From Eurosta solidaginis (lineage: Eukaryota > Arthropoda > Insecta > Diptera > Tephritidae), in assembly GCF_040869045.1 (NCBI RefSeq), contig NC_090319.1:265438897-265502896 (forward strand): 64,000 nt of DNA, in the 5' to 3' direction. The notes below the pieces were generated by a model. It saw only the letters and a program-made list of their open reading frames with translations. It was not told the origin of the DNA and ran no database searches. This document shows positions 20,539-32,215 of this stretch, in pieces. Within the stretch, counting starts at the first letter, position 1. Each line of letters starts with the position of its first letter. Position numbers and translations under genes: made by a program.

Positions 20539-23500
20539 AACAAGTAAGGAAGGCTAAGTTCGGGTGTAACCGAACATTACATACTCAGTTGAGAGCTATG
20601 GAGACAAAATAAGGAAAATCACCATGTAGGAAAATGAACCTAGGGTAACCCTGGAATGTGGTTGTATGACATGTGTATCAAATGGAAGGTATTAAAAAGT
20701 ATTTTAAGAGAGAGTAGGCCATAGTTCTATGGATGGACGCCATTTAGGGATATCGCCATAAAGGTGGACCAGGGCTGACTCTAGAATGTGTGTGTACGAT
20801 ATGGGTATCAAATGAAAGGTGATAATGAGTACTTTAAAAGGGAATGGGCTTTAGTTCTATAGGTGAACGCCTTTTCGAGAAATCGCCATAAAGGTGGACC
20901 AGGGGTGACTCTAGAATATGTTTGTACGATATGGGTATCAAATGAAAGCTGTTAATGAATATTTTGAAAAGCAGTGATCCTTAGTTCCATAGGTGGACGC
21001 CGTTTCGAGATATCGCCATAAAGGTGGACCAGGGGTGTCTCTAGTTGTACGATATGGGAATCAAATGAAAGGTGTTACTGAGCATTTTAAGAGGGAGTGG
21101 GCATTAGGTCTATAGGTGCACGCCTTTTCGAAATGTCGCCATTAGGGTGGGCCAGGGGTGACTCTAGAATGTGTTTGTATGATATGGGTATCAAATGAAA
21201 GATGGTAATGAGTATTTTAAAAGGGAGTAATCCTTAGTTCTATAGGTGGACGCCTTTTCGAGATATCGCCATAAAGGTGGACCAATGGTGACTCTAGAAT
21301 GTTTGTACGATATGGGTATCAAACGAAAGGTGCTACTGAGCATTTTAAGAGGAAGTGGGCATGAGGTCTATAGGTGGACGCCTTTTCGAGGTATCGTCAT
21401 TAGGGTGGGCCAGGGGTGACTCTAGAATGTGTTTGTACGATATGGGTATCAAACGAAAGGTGTTACTGATCATTTTAAGATGGAGTGGGCATTAGGTCTA
21501 TAGGTGGACGCCTTTTCGAGATATCGCCATTAGGGTGAGCCAGGGGTGACTCTAGAATGTTTGTACGATATGGGTATCAAACGAAAGGTGTTACTGAGCA
21601 TTTTAAGAGGGAGTGGGCATTAGGTCTATAGGTGGACGCCTTTTCGAGATATCGCCATTAGGGTGGGAAAGGGGTGACTCTAGAATGTTTTTGTACGATA
21701 TGGGTATCAAATGAAAGGTGGTAATGAGTATTTTAAAAGGGAGTAATCCTTAGTTCTATAGGTGGACGCCTTTTCGAGATATCGCCATAAACGTGGACCA
21801 AGGGTGACTCTAGAATGTTTGTACGATATGGATATCAAACGAAAGGTGTTACTGAGCATTTTAAGAGGGAGTGGGCATTAGGTCTATAGGTGGACGCCTT
21901 TTCGAGATATCGCCATTAGGGTGGGCCAGGGGTGACTCTAGAATGTTTGTACGATATGGGTATCAAACGAAAGGTGTTACTGAGCATTTTAAGAGGGAGT
22001 GGGCATTAGGCCTATAGGTGGACGCCTTTTCGAGATATCGCCATTAGGGTGGGCCAGGGTGACTCTAGAATGTGTTTGTACGATATGGGTATCAAATGAA
22101 AGGTGGTAATGAGTATTTTAAAAGGGAGTAATCCTTAGTTCTATAGGTGGACGCCTTTTCGAGATATCGCCATAAAGGTGGACCAAGGGTGACTCTACAA
22201 TGTTTGTACGATATGGATATCAAACGAAAGGTGTTACTGAGCATTTTAAGAGGGAGTGGGCATTAGGTCTATATGTGCACGCCTTTTCGAGATATCGCCA
22301 TTAGGGTGGGCCAGGGGTGACTCTAGAATGTTTGTACGATATGGGTATCATACGAAAGGTGTTACTGAGCATTTTAAGAGGGAGTGGGCATTAGGTCTAT
22401 AGGTGGACGCCTTTTCGAGATATCGCCATTAGGGTGGGCCAGGGGTGACTCTAGAATGTTTGTACGATATGGGTATCAAACGAAAGGTGCTACTGAGCAT
22501 TTTAAGAGGGAGTTGACATTAGGTATATAGGTGGTCGCCTTTTCGAGATATCGCCATTAGGGTGGGCCAGGGGTGACTCTAGAATGTTTGTACGATATGG
22601 GTATCAAACGAAAGGTGTTACTGAGCATTTTAAGAGGGAGTGGGCATTAGGTCTATAGGTGGACGCCTTTTCGAGATATCGCCATTAGGGTGGGCCAGGG
22701 TGATTCTAGAATGTGTTTGTACGATATGGATATCAAATTAAAAGTATTAATGAGGGTTTTAAAAGCGAGTGGCCCTTAGATGTATATGTGAAGGCGTTCT
22801 CGCGATATCGACCAAAATGTGGACCAGGTGATACAGAAAATCATCTGTCGGGTACTGCTAATTTATTTATATATGCAATACCTTTAACAGTATTCCTGCC
22901 AAGATTCCAAGGGCTGTTGATTTCGCCTTGTAGAACTTTTTCATTTTCTTCTACTTAATATGGTAGGTGTCACACCCATTTTACAAAGTTTTTTCCAAAG
23001 TTATATTTTGCGTCAATAAACCAATCCAGTTACCATGTTTCATCCCTTTTTTCGTAGTTGGTATAGAATTATGGCATTTTTTTCATTTTTCGTAATTTTC
23101 GATATCGATAAAGTGGGCGTGGTTATGGTCGGATTTCGGCCATTTTTTATACCAAGATAAAGTGAGTTCAGATAAGTACGTGGGCTAAGTTTAGTAAAGA
23201 TATATCGGTTTTTGCTCAAGTTATTGTGTTAACGGCCGAGCGGAAGGACAGACGGTGGACTGTGTATAAAAACTGGGCGTGGCTTCCACCGATTTCGCCC
23301 ATTTTCACAGACAACAGTTACCGTCACAGAATCTATGCTCCTACCAAATTTGAGAAGGATTGGTAAATTTTTGTTCGACTTATGGCATTAAAAGTATTCT
23401 AGACAAACTAAATGAAAATGGGCGGAGCCACGCCCATTTTGAAATTTTCTTTTATTTTTGGATTTTGTTGCATCATATCATTACTGGAGTTGAATTTTGA

Positions 23501-24174
23501 CTTAATTTACTTATATACAGTAAAGATATTAACTTTTTTGTTAAAATTTGAATTTAAAAAAAAATTTTTTTAAAAAGTGGGCGTGTTCTTCATCCAATTT
23601 TGCTAATTTTTATTTAGCACATATATAGTAATAGTAGTAACGTTCCTGCCAAATTTCATCATGATATCTTCAACGACTGCCAAATTACAGCTTGCAAAAC
23701 TTTTAAATTACCTTCTTGTAAAAGTGGGCGGTGCCACGCCCATTGTCCAAAATCTTACTAGTTTTCTATTCTGCGTCATCACGTCAACCCATCTACCAAG
23801 TTTCATCGCTTTAACCGCCTTTGGCAATGAATTATCGCATTTTTTCGGTTTTTCGAAATTTTCGATATCGAAAAAGTGGGCGTGGTTATAGTCCGATATC
23901 GTTCATTTTAAATAGCGATCTGAGATGAGTGCTCGGGAACCTACGTACCAAATTTCATCAAGATACCTCAAAATTTACTCAAGTTATCGTGTTAACGGAC
24001 GGACGGACGGACGGACGGACGGACGGACGGACATGGCTCAATCAAATTTTTTTTCGATCCTGATTATTTTGATATATGGAAGTCTATATCTATCTCGATT
24101 CCTTTATATATGTACAACCAACCGTTATCCAATCAAACTTAATATACTCTGTGAGCTCTGCTCAACTGAGTATA
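20539..24174 (+). mobile_element. DINE-1-like element A2, longest copy
   Basis: It starts CAAGTAAGGAAGGCTAAG, then the hairpin GTTCGGGTGTAACCGAAC and CATACTCAGTTGAGAGC. It ends CTGTGAGCTCTGCTCAACTG then AGTATAA. About 17 satellite units fill 20660-22860, and eight or so ACGG units lie at 23996-24032. It sits in the 6.7-kb intron of the WAP-like gene, in opposite orientation to that gene. Confidence 0.8.
20660..22860. repeat. Central tandem array with higher-order pattern
   Basis: There are about 17 units of 125-130 bp in reverse orientation to the array at 14.6 kb. One unit type (GGGAGTAATCCTTAGTTC with GGACCAA.GGTGACTC) recurs at about 21205, 21721 and 22105. It is separated by two or three units of another type (TACTGAGCATTTTAAGAGG with TTAGGGTGGGCCAGG). 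Variants without GT in GAATGTGTTTG are 2 bp shorter. Confidence 0.85.
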
Positions 24175-24439
24175 AAAAAATAATAATTATTAAAAAGTGT
24201 TTTTTATTATAAATTTTTTAACTGTTACGATAATTACACTGAGATATTTGCACTATCAAACTCGCGATTGCCTCATTACCATGAAAACCTTGCAAAGGAA
24301 ACGACTTTTCAAATGAGTTTGCTAGGCTTACACGGCTTACGAGCTTTACGAGGGACTTGCGAACGTTCGTGAGATGCCATTTTATAAAACCATTGGATTA
24401 TGGTGAACGTAAAATAAAATTTTATTGAAATCTAATTTT

Positions 24440-24545
24440 CTTGACGAGAAAGACTGGACGCCAAAGTCAACGAAATGATTGGACCTTATCAGTGTGGCTT
24501 CAGACCTGGGCAAAAATACAGGAGGTCTCATTTGACTCAAGTCAT
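24440..24545 (+). pseudogene. RTE-type LINE reverse-transcriptase fragment
   Basis: The frame beginning near 24452 reads VNEMIGPYQCGFRPGQ, the motif at the start of RTE-type reverse-transcriptase domains. Only about 35 residues are recognisable before the sequence changes to the Jockey-type fragment at 24590. It is a truncated relic without ends. Confidence 0.5.
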
Positions 24546-24595
24546 CGATACCTCGATACTTTGGCCACATACTCGATACCTCCCTAATTTAAAGC

Positions 24596-25255
24596 AAATT
24601 TGCTACTAGCCTATCATCAGCATGGCCTTAGAGAACTACATAGCACAACCACCGCGCTAAATGCCATTAGCACCCAGATAAATTGCGGTTTAAATCAAAA
24701 CCCCCAGCATAGAACAGTACTCGTAGCGCTAGACCTATCAAAAGCTTTTGATACGGTCAACCATGGCAAGTTACTGCAAGACCTGGAAGGATCTACCCTT
24801 CCCTCAAGTCTTAAAAGGTGGACCGCAAATTATCTGGGTGGTCGGCAGGCAACGGTGCAATTTCGGAACGCAACATCCAAACCAAGAAGAATTAAACAAG
24901 GAGTGCCACAGGGTGGTGTCCTATCCCCACTTTTGATTAATTTCTAAATATCAAAGCTACCTTCGCCACCAGAAGGAGTCACTATCGTTTCCTACGCCGA
25001 TGACTGCAGAATAATGGCCACAGGCCCACAGATCGATGAGCTTTGCAACAAAATAAACAGCTACCTACCTAATCTCTTCAGTTCTTTCGCCTCGCGAAAC
25101 CTGACATTATCACCGACTAAATCATCGGCGACCTTATTTATAACATGGACGTCCCAGATGTCGACCATTTTGAACGTCAATGGCACTACGCTACCAACTG
25201 TCTTACACCCCAAAATCTTGGGTGTGACGTTTGATCAGGATCTACATTGTGGTGA
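24596..25255 (+). pseudogene. Jockey-type LINE reverse transcriptase, fragment with a nonsense codon
   Basis: A single frame carries the RT blocks in order: HGLRELHSTTTALNAI (entry), LVALDLSKAFDTVNH (catalytic motif A), IKQGVPQGGVLSPLL (motif B), then SYADD (catalytic motif C) and LHPKILGVTFDQDLH (thumb-side block). One in-frame TAA at 24945-24947, at a position usually occupied by Tyr, splits it; the frame continues unshifted afterwards. It is truncated at both ends, with no endonuclease or 3' tail, and joins directly to another repeat at about 25277. It is non-functional. Confidence 0.8.
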
Positions 25256-25276
25256 GCATGCAGCCGCAATTGTACC

Positions 25277-25600
25277 AGATTTTGGGGAGGGTTATCGATG
25301 TTAATGGCTCTTTCCCCGATATAGATACGGTACGTTCCGGTAAAGAGCACCAATAAACTAGCCCGACCATCTCGGGAACCATTTAATATGACCATGAGGA
25401 ACTTGGGGTCGCCAGAGCTTCACCTGCTAAATATGTGTATGATACTTTCATATTTGTAACAGGATCCGTCCCGCGTGGGTGAGGTTGACAATTGTATTGC
25501 GGAAGATGTGAATTGCGCTTGTGAACCCCTTAATCCCAGTCGGGGATGGATACAATCTGTTGGTGCAGGACGACCAAGAGTCTGTGTGTTAATAAAAAAA
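25277..25600 (+). repeat. GTT-headed dispersed repeat, internal part
   Basis: GGGGAGGGTTATCGATGTTA, CCGATATAGATACGGTACG, CCCGACCATCTCGGGAACC, GGAACTTGGGGTCGCCAGAG and GGTGAGGTTGACAATTG follow the same order as at 16.7-17.0 kb. The head is missing. Confidence 0.6.
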
Positions 25601-25872
25601 CAGATTAAAGTATTTCTTCAGTATAATCTCAGCAAACTGGGACTGACCGACCTCGCCTTACATGACTCATCATGTATCGGTGGCGCCACTTGCTATTATC
25701 AATCACCCACCTTCTCACTTCGGCCGAGCTAGGAAGCTTAAGACATTCCCGCGGTGGGCATGCCTGTCATAGGAGGTGGCTAAAATCCACCAGACCCAGA
25801 ATGCTTGATATGGCCACATCATATAGTTCCCGATATGGTCGGGCTAATACCTTTATGACGCTAATTTTCGGA

Positions 25873-26235
25873 ACGGCGGTGATCGTGGTGCGGTGGTAGC
25901 GTACTCCGGCTAAAACACAGAAGATTCTGATTTCAAGTCCCGGGATAAGCAGCATCAAAAAATTTAGAAACAAGTTTTTTCAATTAGAAAAAAATGTTTC
26001 CTAAGCGGGGTCGCCCTTTGGCAGTGATTTTAAAAACACTCCAGTGCATTTCTGCTATGAAAAGCTCCTCAGTGAAAATTCATTTGCCTTGCAGATGCAG
26101 TTCGGAGTCGGCGTAAAACATACAGGTCTCATTTCACCAATTCGTAGAAAAAATTAAAAGGAGCACGTTGCATATTAGAATAGAAACTCGATCTAAGTCC
26201 CTTCGGAGGTATCGCACCTTGTATTTGATTTATTT
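25873..26235 (+). mobile_element. tRNA-derived SINE family 1
   Basis: The head GATCGTGGTGCGGTGGTAGC and CAAGTCCCGGGATAAGC is followed by the shared body (AAGCGGGGTCGCCC, AAAGCTCCTCAGTGAAAA, GCAGATGCAGTTCGGAGTCG, CGGAGGTATCGCACC) and a TTTATT tail. It lies in the intron of the WAP-like gene. Confidence 0.8.
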
Positions 26236-26239
26236 TTTT

Positions 26240-26310
26240 ATATGCGGCAAAGGACCATCATTGTCGATAATACTCCCCAAAACCTTTAGGCAGTGTCTAT
26301 CGCTACAATA
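26240..26310 (-). repeat. GTT-headed repeat, short minus-strand fragment
   Basis: Read on the minus strand: TAGCGATAGACACTGCC, AAGGTTTTGGGGAGTATTAT and GATGGTCCTTTGCCGC match the start of the copy at 16.7 kb. Confidence 0.55.
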
Positions 26311-26319
26311 AGAAGAATG

Positions 26320-27130
26320 CAAGACAGATCCAGATGAAGCGAGGCGGAGAGAACTAGGGATTATAATGGGGTCCGGCGGTAATTCACAAAAGTCTTGTGG
26401 GGTACTTATAACAAGGCACTTTCTTTTAGCTAGGTGAGTTCTTAAGTGGTCTTTCCAAAATCATGAAACGGTGGTAAAGACGAAACTCTTCCGTGGGTAT
26501 AGGTCCATTTAAATGCTCCAGGTATTGCAAGTACTACTAAAAAGCTTGAAAGCCAGCAGCTGATGGCTTACTCGAAACTTACGTACAACAAACACTTCGG
26601 CATAAATATCATCGGGAAAACTGTTTAACCCCCCGGTGATGCGATAAACATCCAAGATATTGACTCTCGGCTTACCAGCTTCGGCTTATTTATGTGCAAT
26701 ATGCATCCCTTACACATCATTTAAGGGTGAGTGAAGTGGGAGTTATCTGCACCAAAAATACGCGTGTTCTTGGAGTTACGAGGCTCAAATTATGTTCCAA
26801 GAGCCAAGGGACACTTTACACAGCGCCCGTGAGAAATAATACTGCACTAGAATCCAAATATGTATAATTTAACTTGGTGGGGTAACACCCAAAAAATCAA
26901 TTGAAGTTATGATCACCTCAAATGGCCATAATATCAATTGGTCTTATGGCCACTTTAAATGGTCTATTTAACTTATGCAACCCAATCATTCCATACTCTA
27001 AGCCCAAGGAGTATGCCTGTCTTCTTAAAGAGTATCATTCTTAACGATGGGCTAGCGTAGACTTCAAGTGTCTAATCTGATTCGGATCCAACGGAAGAAA
27101 CTGGTGTGCTTTTTTTTACGGCACCTTGTG
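26320..27130. other. Intron sequence of the WAP-like gene
   Basis: I see no open frame of interest and no clear repeat in this part of the large intron. Confidence 0.4.
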
Positions 27131-27161
27131 TATTATTTTACTAGCGAAACATAAGACTCAC

Positions 27162-27356
27162 GATAATTGAAGGAACGTTTAACCGGCACTGGCACGGTCT
27201 CCAATTCTGGTTGAGAAGTTCTACAGTAACGTTTATTTCCATCCGGACAGCAAACTCGAGGCCAACAATCCGAGTCCGTTTCACACTGCTCAACTTGCCA
27301 CCACAGCTCGGCTAATGGGCGCGTCGGACATTTTCGTGGTATCAATCCCAAAATAG
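27162..27356 (-). CDS. WAP-like gene, middle exon (second six-Cys module)
   Basis: On the minus strand the exon follows acceptor TTTGATTTCAG and starts with two bases that complete the codon begun by the previous exon. It ends TTCAATTATC at donor GTGAGT (27161-27156), phase 1. The module reads C-x14-C-x5-C-x4-CC-x7-C with DSDCWPRVCC at its core. A linker with PVPVKRSFNY follows. If the donor is not used, the frame runs ten more codons to TAA at 27133-27135, which gives an alternative short C terminus. The 70-bp intron before it (27357-27426) is typical of flies. Confidence 0.85.
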
Positions 27357-27426
27357 CTGAAATCAAATAGAATTTAATAATTGCAGATAAGCTGAAAATT
27401 ATATACGTTTTCTTGTTACTACTCAC

Positions 27427-28044
27427 GTGAGTGTGATGTCTCTTCGAGTGGTTTGATCACACCAGAAACGCAACTTTTGGCACCAAATATTTCACAGCAT
27501 AGCTCATTACGATTCCAAACGGTGCAATCTCCATCAGTTTTACATATTTTGGGAAAAAGTTGAAAACGTACCTCATTTTCGCGTGGACAATCATATTGGC
27601 TGCGTAGATTTTGTACTGCCGTATTACGTTTATCTTTCTCACTTCCGGATTCAGCTGATTTCGGCGCTTGAGCGCCAAAAAAATTAAAAGTTGGCAAAGC
27701 AATACGGAATGGACCCTCAGTGGTTACCTTGTTGGGTGTTTGTGTTGTTGTTGTTGATGATGTGTGTTTAGGTATTATTGGCGTTGTCCTTGTTGTTGTC
27801 GGTTTTGATGTTGTTGGTTTTGTTTTTGGTGTTGTTGTTGTAGTTGTAGTTACTTTGTTTTTTCGATTACTACTTTTCTTTATCTTAGCCGGTGTCGTTG
27901 TTGCTGCACCTGGTGTTGGTGTATATTTTTTTGGTGGTTTTTTAGTAGACGCTGGCTTCGGTGGTCTTGAGAGAGCCCAAAGTGAAGGTGAGAAGAAACT
28001 GAACGGGTTGCTTGGTATGAAGTTGAAGCTTTCCTGGGGGCGAA
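27427..28044 (-). CDS. Secreted WAP-like protein gene, first visible exon (Thr-rich linker + first six-Cys module)
   Basis: Main entry for a minus-strand gene whose visible exons are 28044-27427, 27356-27162 and 20496-20279, all joined in phase 1. WAP-domain proteins are secreted disulfide-rich proteins, often protease inhibitors or antimicrobials; the function of this one is unknown to me. This exon begins after acceptor CATTTCATTGCAG. It encodes a Pro/Lys-rich start, a low-complexity Thr/Lys/Pro linker with runs of Thr, then C-x14-C-x5-C-x8-CC-x7-C near its end. The donor is GTGAGT at 27426. The frame is open upstream to an ATG at 28147, but a strong acceptor at 28045 and the lack of a convincing signal peptide argue that the true first exon lies further upstream, beyond the DINE-like and retrotransposon insertions. 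I could not find it. The three modules each lack two of the eight classical WAP cysteines. Confidence 0.8.
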
Positions 28045-30107
28045 CTGCAATGAAATGAAGAGAAAGTATTAGATAGGTTTGATCTCTTATGACACACAAC
28101 AAATTTAGCTCCGTTTGGCTCCTAACAACAAACAAATCGATTTTCATTTTATATTCAGTTGAGCAGAGCTCACAGAGTATATTAACTTTGATTGGATAAC
28201 GATTGGTTGTACAGGTATAAAGGAATTAAGATAGATATAGACTTCCATATATCAGAATAATCATTATCGAAAAAAATTTTGATTGGGACATGTCCGTCCG
28301 TCCGTCCGTTAACACGATAACTTGAGTAAATTTTGCGGTATCTTGATGAAATATGGTATGTAGGTTCCTGGGCACTCATTACAGATCGCTATTTAAAATG
28401 AACGATATCGGACTATAACCACGCCCACTTTTTCGATATCGAAAATTTCGAAAAACCGAAAAAGTGCGATAATTCATTACCAAAGACGGATAAAGCGATG
28501 AAGCTTGGTAGCTGAGTTGAACTTATGACGCAGAATAGAAAATTAGTAAAATTTTGGACAATGGGCGTGACACCGCCCACTTTTAAAAAATGGTAATTTA
28601 AAAGTTTTGCTAGCTGTAATTTGGCAGTCGTTGAAGATATCATGATGAAATTTGGCAGGAACGTTACTCCTATTACTATATGTATGCTTAAAAAAAATTA
28701 GCAAAATCGGAGAACGACTTAAAAAAAAAAATTGTAAGTCAAATTTTAACAAAAAATTTAATATCTTTACAGTATATAAGTAAATTATGTCAACATTCAA
28801 CTCCAGTAATCATATGGTGCAACAAAATACAAAAATAAAAGAAAATTTCAAAATGGGCGTGGCTCCGCCCTTTTTCATTTAATTTGTCTAGGATACTTTT
28901 AATGCCATAAGTCGAACAAAAATTTACCAATCCTTGTGAAATTTGGTAGGGGCTTAGATTCTAGGACGATAATTGTTTTCTGTGGAAAAGGGGGAAATCG
29001 GTTGAAGCCACGCCCAGTTTTTGTACACAGTCAACCGTTTGTCCTTCCGCTCGACCGTTAACACGATAACTTGAGCAAAAATCGATATATCTTTACTAAA
29101 CTAAGTACACGTACTTATCTAAACTCACTTTGTATTGTTATAAAAAATGGCCGAAATCCGACTATGACCACGCCCACTTTTTCGATATCGAAAATTACGA
29201 AAAATGAAAAAATGCCATAATTTTATATCAAATACGAAAAAAGGGATGACACGTGGTAATTCGATTGGCTTATTGACGCAAAATATAACTTTAGAAAAAA
29301 ACTTTGTAAAGTGGGTGTGACACCTACCATATTAAGTAGAAGAAAATGAAAAATTTCTGCAGGGCGAAATCAAAATCCCTTGGAATCTGGGCAGGAATAC
29401 TATTCGTGGTATTACACATATAAATAAATTATCGGTACCCGACAGATGATGTTCTGAGTCACCCTGGTCCACATTTTGGTCGATAAATCGAAAACGCCTT
29501 CCCATATACAACTACCACCACTCCCTTTTAAAACCCTCATTAATACCTTTAACTTAATACCCATTTCGTACAAACACATTATAGAGTCACCCCTGGTCCA
29601 CCTTTATGGCGATATCTCGAAAAGGCGTCCACCTATAGAACTAATCCCACGCCCTTTTAAAATACTCATTAACACCTTTCATTTGATACCCATATCTTAC
29701 AAATAAATTCTAGAGTCAGCCCTGGTCTACCTTTATGGCGATATCCCTAAATGGCGTCCACCTATAGAACTATGGCCCACTCCCTCTTAAAATACTCTTT
29801 AATACCTTCCATTTGATACACATGTCATACAAACACATGCCAGGGTTACCTTATGTTAATTTTCCTACATGGTGATTATATTTGGTAATAAACCAAATAT
29901 TTATTTTATTTTTAAAAATTTATTTTTGTTTATTTTTGAGTTTAGATATTTTCTAACTAATTAGAATTTTCTTTTTTTGAAGTTATTCAAAATTTTAAGT
30001 TAACACGAAAACTCAATTAAAATTATTTTAAAAATTAAAGTAAAGAGTACAAAGTAGTTAACACTATATTTACTCCCCCTCCAAGAAAATTTGAAACAAA
30101 CAAATTA

Positions 30108-31163
30108 TTAATTAATATTAAAAGTAACCTTTTTTTGTTTTTTGTTGTTTGATGTATTTGTATTTAAATTAGTGTTAATAAGTATGTTTGCTGGTTTAAG
30201 TAAATCAATTGAAATATTTTTAATAGTATTTTTGTATTGAATTGTAAATGTTTTATTCTTCTTAGAGATAACTTTAAAAGGTCCTTCATAAGGTGATTCT
30301 AAATTAGATTTACGAAGAACTTTAACAAAAACATACTCACAATTTTCTAATTGTTTAGGAACGAAAAAATTTTCTTTATTATGATGAAACACTTTAGAAC
30401 GAACAAGCGAAAAATATTCTCTTATTTTATGAAGAGCGTCATTAGAAAAATCATGTTCTTTATTACTATTTGAAATAATTAATTCACCAGGTATTCTAAG
30501 TGTTTGGCCATAAACAAGTTCAGCAGATGAACATTTTAAATCTTCTTTAATAGAAGTTCGTAAACCAAGTAGAATGAATGGTAAAATGTCAGACCAATGA
30601 ACCGAGTCGTTTGATGCTATAATTGCTGCTTTTAAAGTTCGATGAAATCTCTCTATCATGCCATTTGCTTGGGGATGGTAAGGAGATGTATGAATTTTAT
30701 GAGAACCTAAAAGTTTAGTTAATTCCGTAAAAAATTTTGAGGTGAATTGTGAACCTTGATCTACTGTAATATTCAATGGTATACCAAATCGTGGTATATA
30801 ATTTTGAATAAAAGTTTTTACTATAGTATTTGTTGAAATATCTTTAAGTGGATAAGCTTCAGGCCAACGTGAAAATCTGTCAATAATTGTTAAAATATAA
30901 CAATTTCCATTTGAAACTGGAAGAGGTCCAACAATATCCATATGAATATGTTCAAAACGGTCTGATGGTATTTGAATTTTTTGGATAGGAGATTTAGTAT
31001 GTCTTGAAATTTTGGATTTTTGACAATTGATGCAAGATGAAGTCCAATCGTTAATCTCTTTACGCATGTTAGGCCAATAATATTTATTTTGAATTAATTT
31101 TCTAGTTGTTCTTATACTTGGATGAGATAATGAGTGAATTTTGTCAAATATAATTCTTCTCAT
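30108..31163 (-). CDS. Integrase open frame of the CsRn1-type element (351 aa)
   Basis: Joins retrotransposon cDNA to chromosomal DNA. The zinc-binding HX3HX29CX2C is intact (H10, H14, C44, C47). The catalytic triad is D76, D135 and E171, a DD35E arrangement, in HMDIVGP, VDQGSQF and MIERFHR. A GPF-type C-terminal module (YEGPFKVISK) follows. All residues needed for catalysis are present, but the frame is cut off from RT by stops, so it is not expressed as part of a normal Pol. The N terminus probably extends beyond the first ATG. Confidence 0.8.
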   Translation of the reverse strand: MRRIIFDKIHSLSHPSIRTTRKLIQNKYYWPNMRKEINDWTSSCINCQKSKISRHTKSPIQKIQIPSDRFEHIHMDIVGPLPVSNGNCYILTIIDRFSRWPEAYPLKDISTNTIVKTFIQNYIPRFGIPLNITVDQGSQFTSKFFTELTKLLGSHKIHTSPYHPQANGMIERFHRTLKAAIIASNDSVHWSDILPFILLGLRTSIKEDLKCSSAELVYGQTLRIPGELIISNSNKEHDFSNDALHKIREYFSLVRSKVFHHNKENFFVPKQLENCEYVFVKVLRKSNLESPYEGPFKVISKKNKTFTIQYKNTIKNISIDLLKPANILINTNLNTNTSNNKKQKKVTFNIN

Positions 31164-31246
31164 AGAATGTGGAACATAAGGTCGAAAAGGTTGTAGAGAA
31201 ACATCACACCATATGTTTAAATTAATAATTGGAATATGAATTTCTT

Positions 31247-32215
31247 TTAAATTATTTTAGAATTTGGATCAGAAATGGTTTTTTGTAAAAATGTATCAGT
31301 TTGCTGTTCTTTATATAAAGTTTCTAAATTTATATCTTGAGTTGAAATTGCATTTATTTCTGGAATACGGGAAAGTGTGTCGGCAACTATGTTGTCTTTT
31401 CCACGTATATATTGAATATCATTTGTAAATTGAGCAATATATTCAAGATGACGTAGTTGACGAGGAGATCTATCTACTTTAGAATTTAGAACATGAATTA
31501 AAGGTTTATGATCAGTATAAATTGTAAAAGTTCTACCTTCAAGAAAATGTTTAAAATGTTTAATTGAATTATAAATTGCCAAAAGTTCACGATCAAATGT
31601 TGAATATTTAGTTTCTGTTGTAGTTAGTTTTCTTGAAAAATAAGCTAAGGGTTCTAGTATATTATTGCTAGTTTGTTGAAGAACTGCTCCAATAGCAACA
31701 TTTGATGCATCTACTGCTAATGATAAAGTACCATTTTTGTCGAAATGTGTAAGTAAAGTATTTTTAGCAAAAAGTTTTTTAACATTTTCGAAAGCTGTTG
31801 TGGTTTCATTTGTCCAATTTAATTGTTTGAGTTTGTTTTTAATTGCATGTGTTAATATTTCATGCAGAGGACTAAGTTCTGTTGCTAACATTTTAATATA
31901 TCTGTGATAGTAATTTATCATACCTAAAAATTTTTGTAATTTATTTATAGAAATTGGTTTTTCAAAATTTGTTATGATTTCAATTCTATCTAAAGATGGT
32001 TTAATACCTTCGCCTGAAATTTCGTAACTTAAAAAATTTAATTTATTTACACCGAGAGTACATTTTGAAGGTTTGATATTTAAATTATATTCTTAAGTCT
32101 TTTGAAAACTGATTTTAAATGATTTATATGTTGATCTTCATTATCACTGGCAATAAGAATGTCATCAATGTATGTAAATACAAAATCGAAATCAGAAAAT
32201 ACTTCATTAATAAAG
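31247..32215 (-). pseudogene. pol: Pol, second half of RT and RNase H, CsRn1-type element
   Basis: After the first shift the frame carries [17 protein letters not shown] (catalytic YxDD). A second shift is needed near 32093. From 31921 the frame is open and includes the RT connection (INYYHRYI) and the RNase H domain with AVDASNVAIGAVLQQ, ELLAIYNSIKHFKHFLEG and YTDHKPLI, ending VADTLSRIP. A stop at 31247-31249 separates it from the integrase frame. Confidence 0.75.

Noticed and set aside
23661..24212. Open frames of about 76 and 80-95 codons (starting MISSTTAKLQL and MSAREPTYQI) recurring in the same register in several repeat copies
   Set aside because: They lie in the conserved end of the DINE-like element, include the ACGG microsatellite (GRTDGRTD), are separated by shared stops and have no domain. 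Similarity between copies explains the shared frame.
27720..28058. 112-codon plus-strand frame rich in Val
   Set aside because: It is the antisense of the Thr-rich linker of the WAP-like exon.
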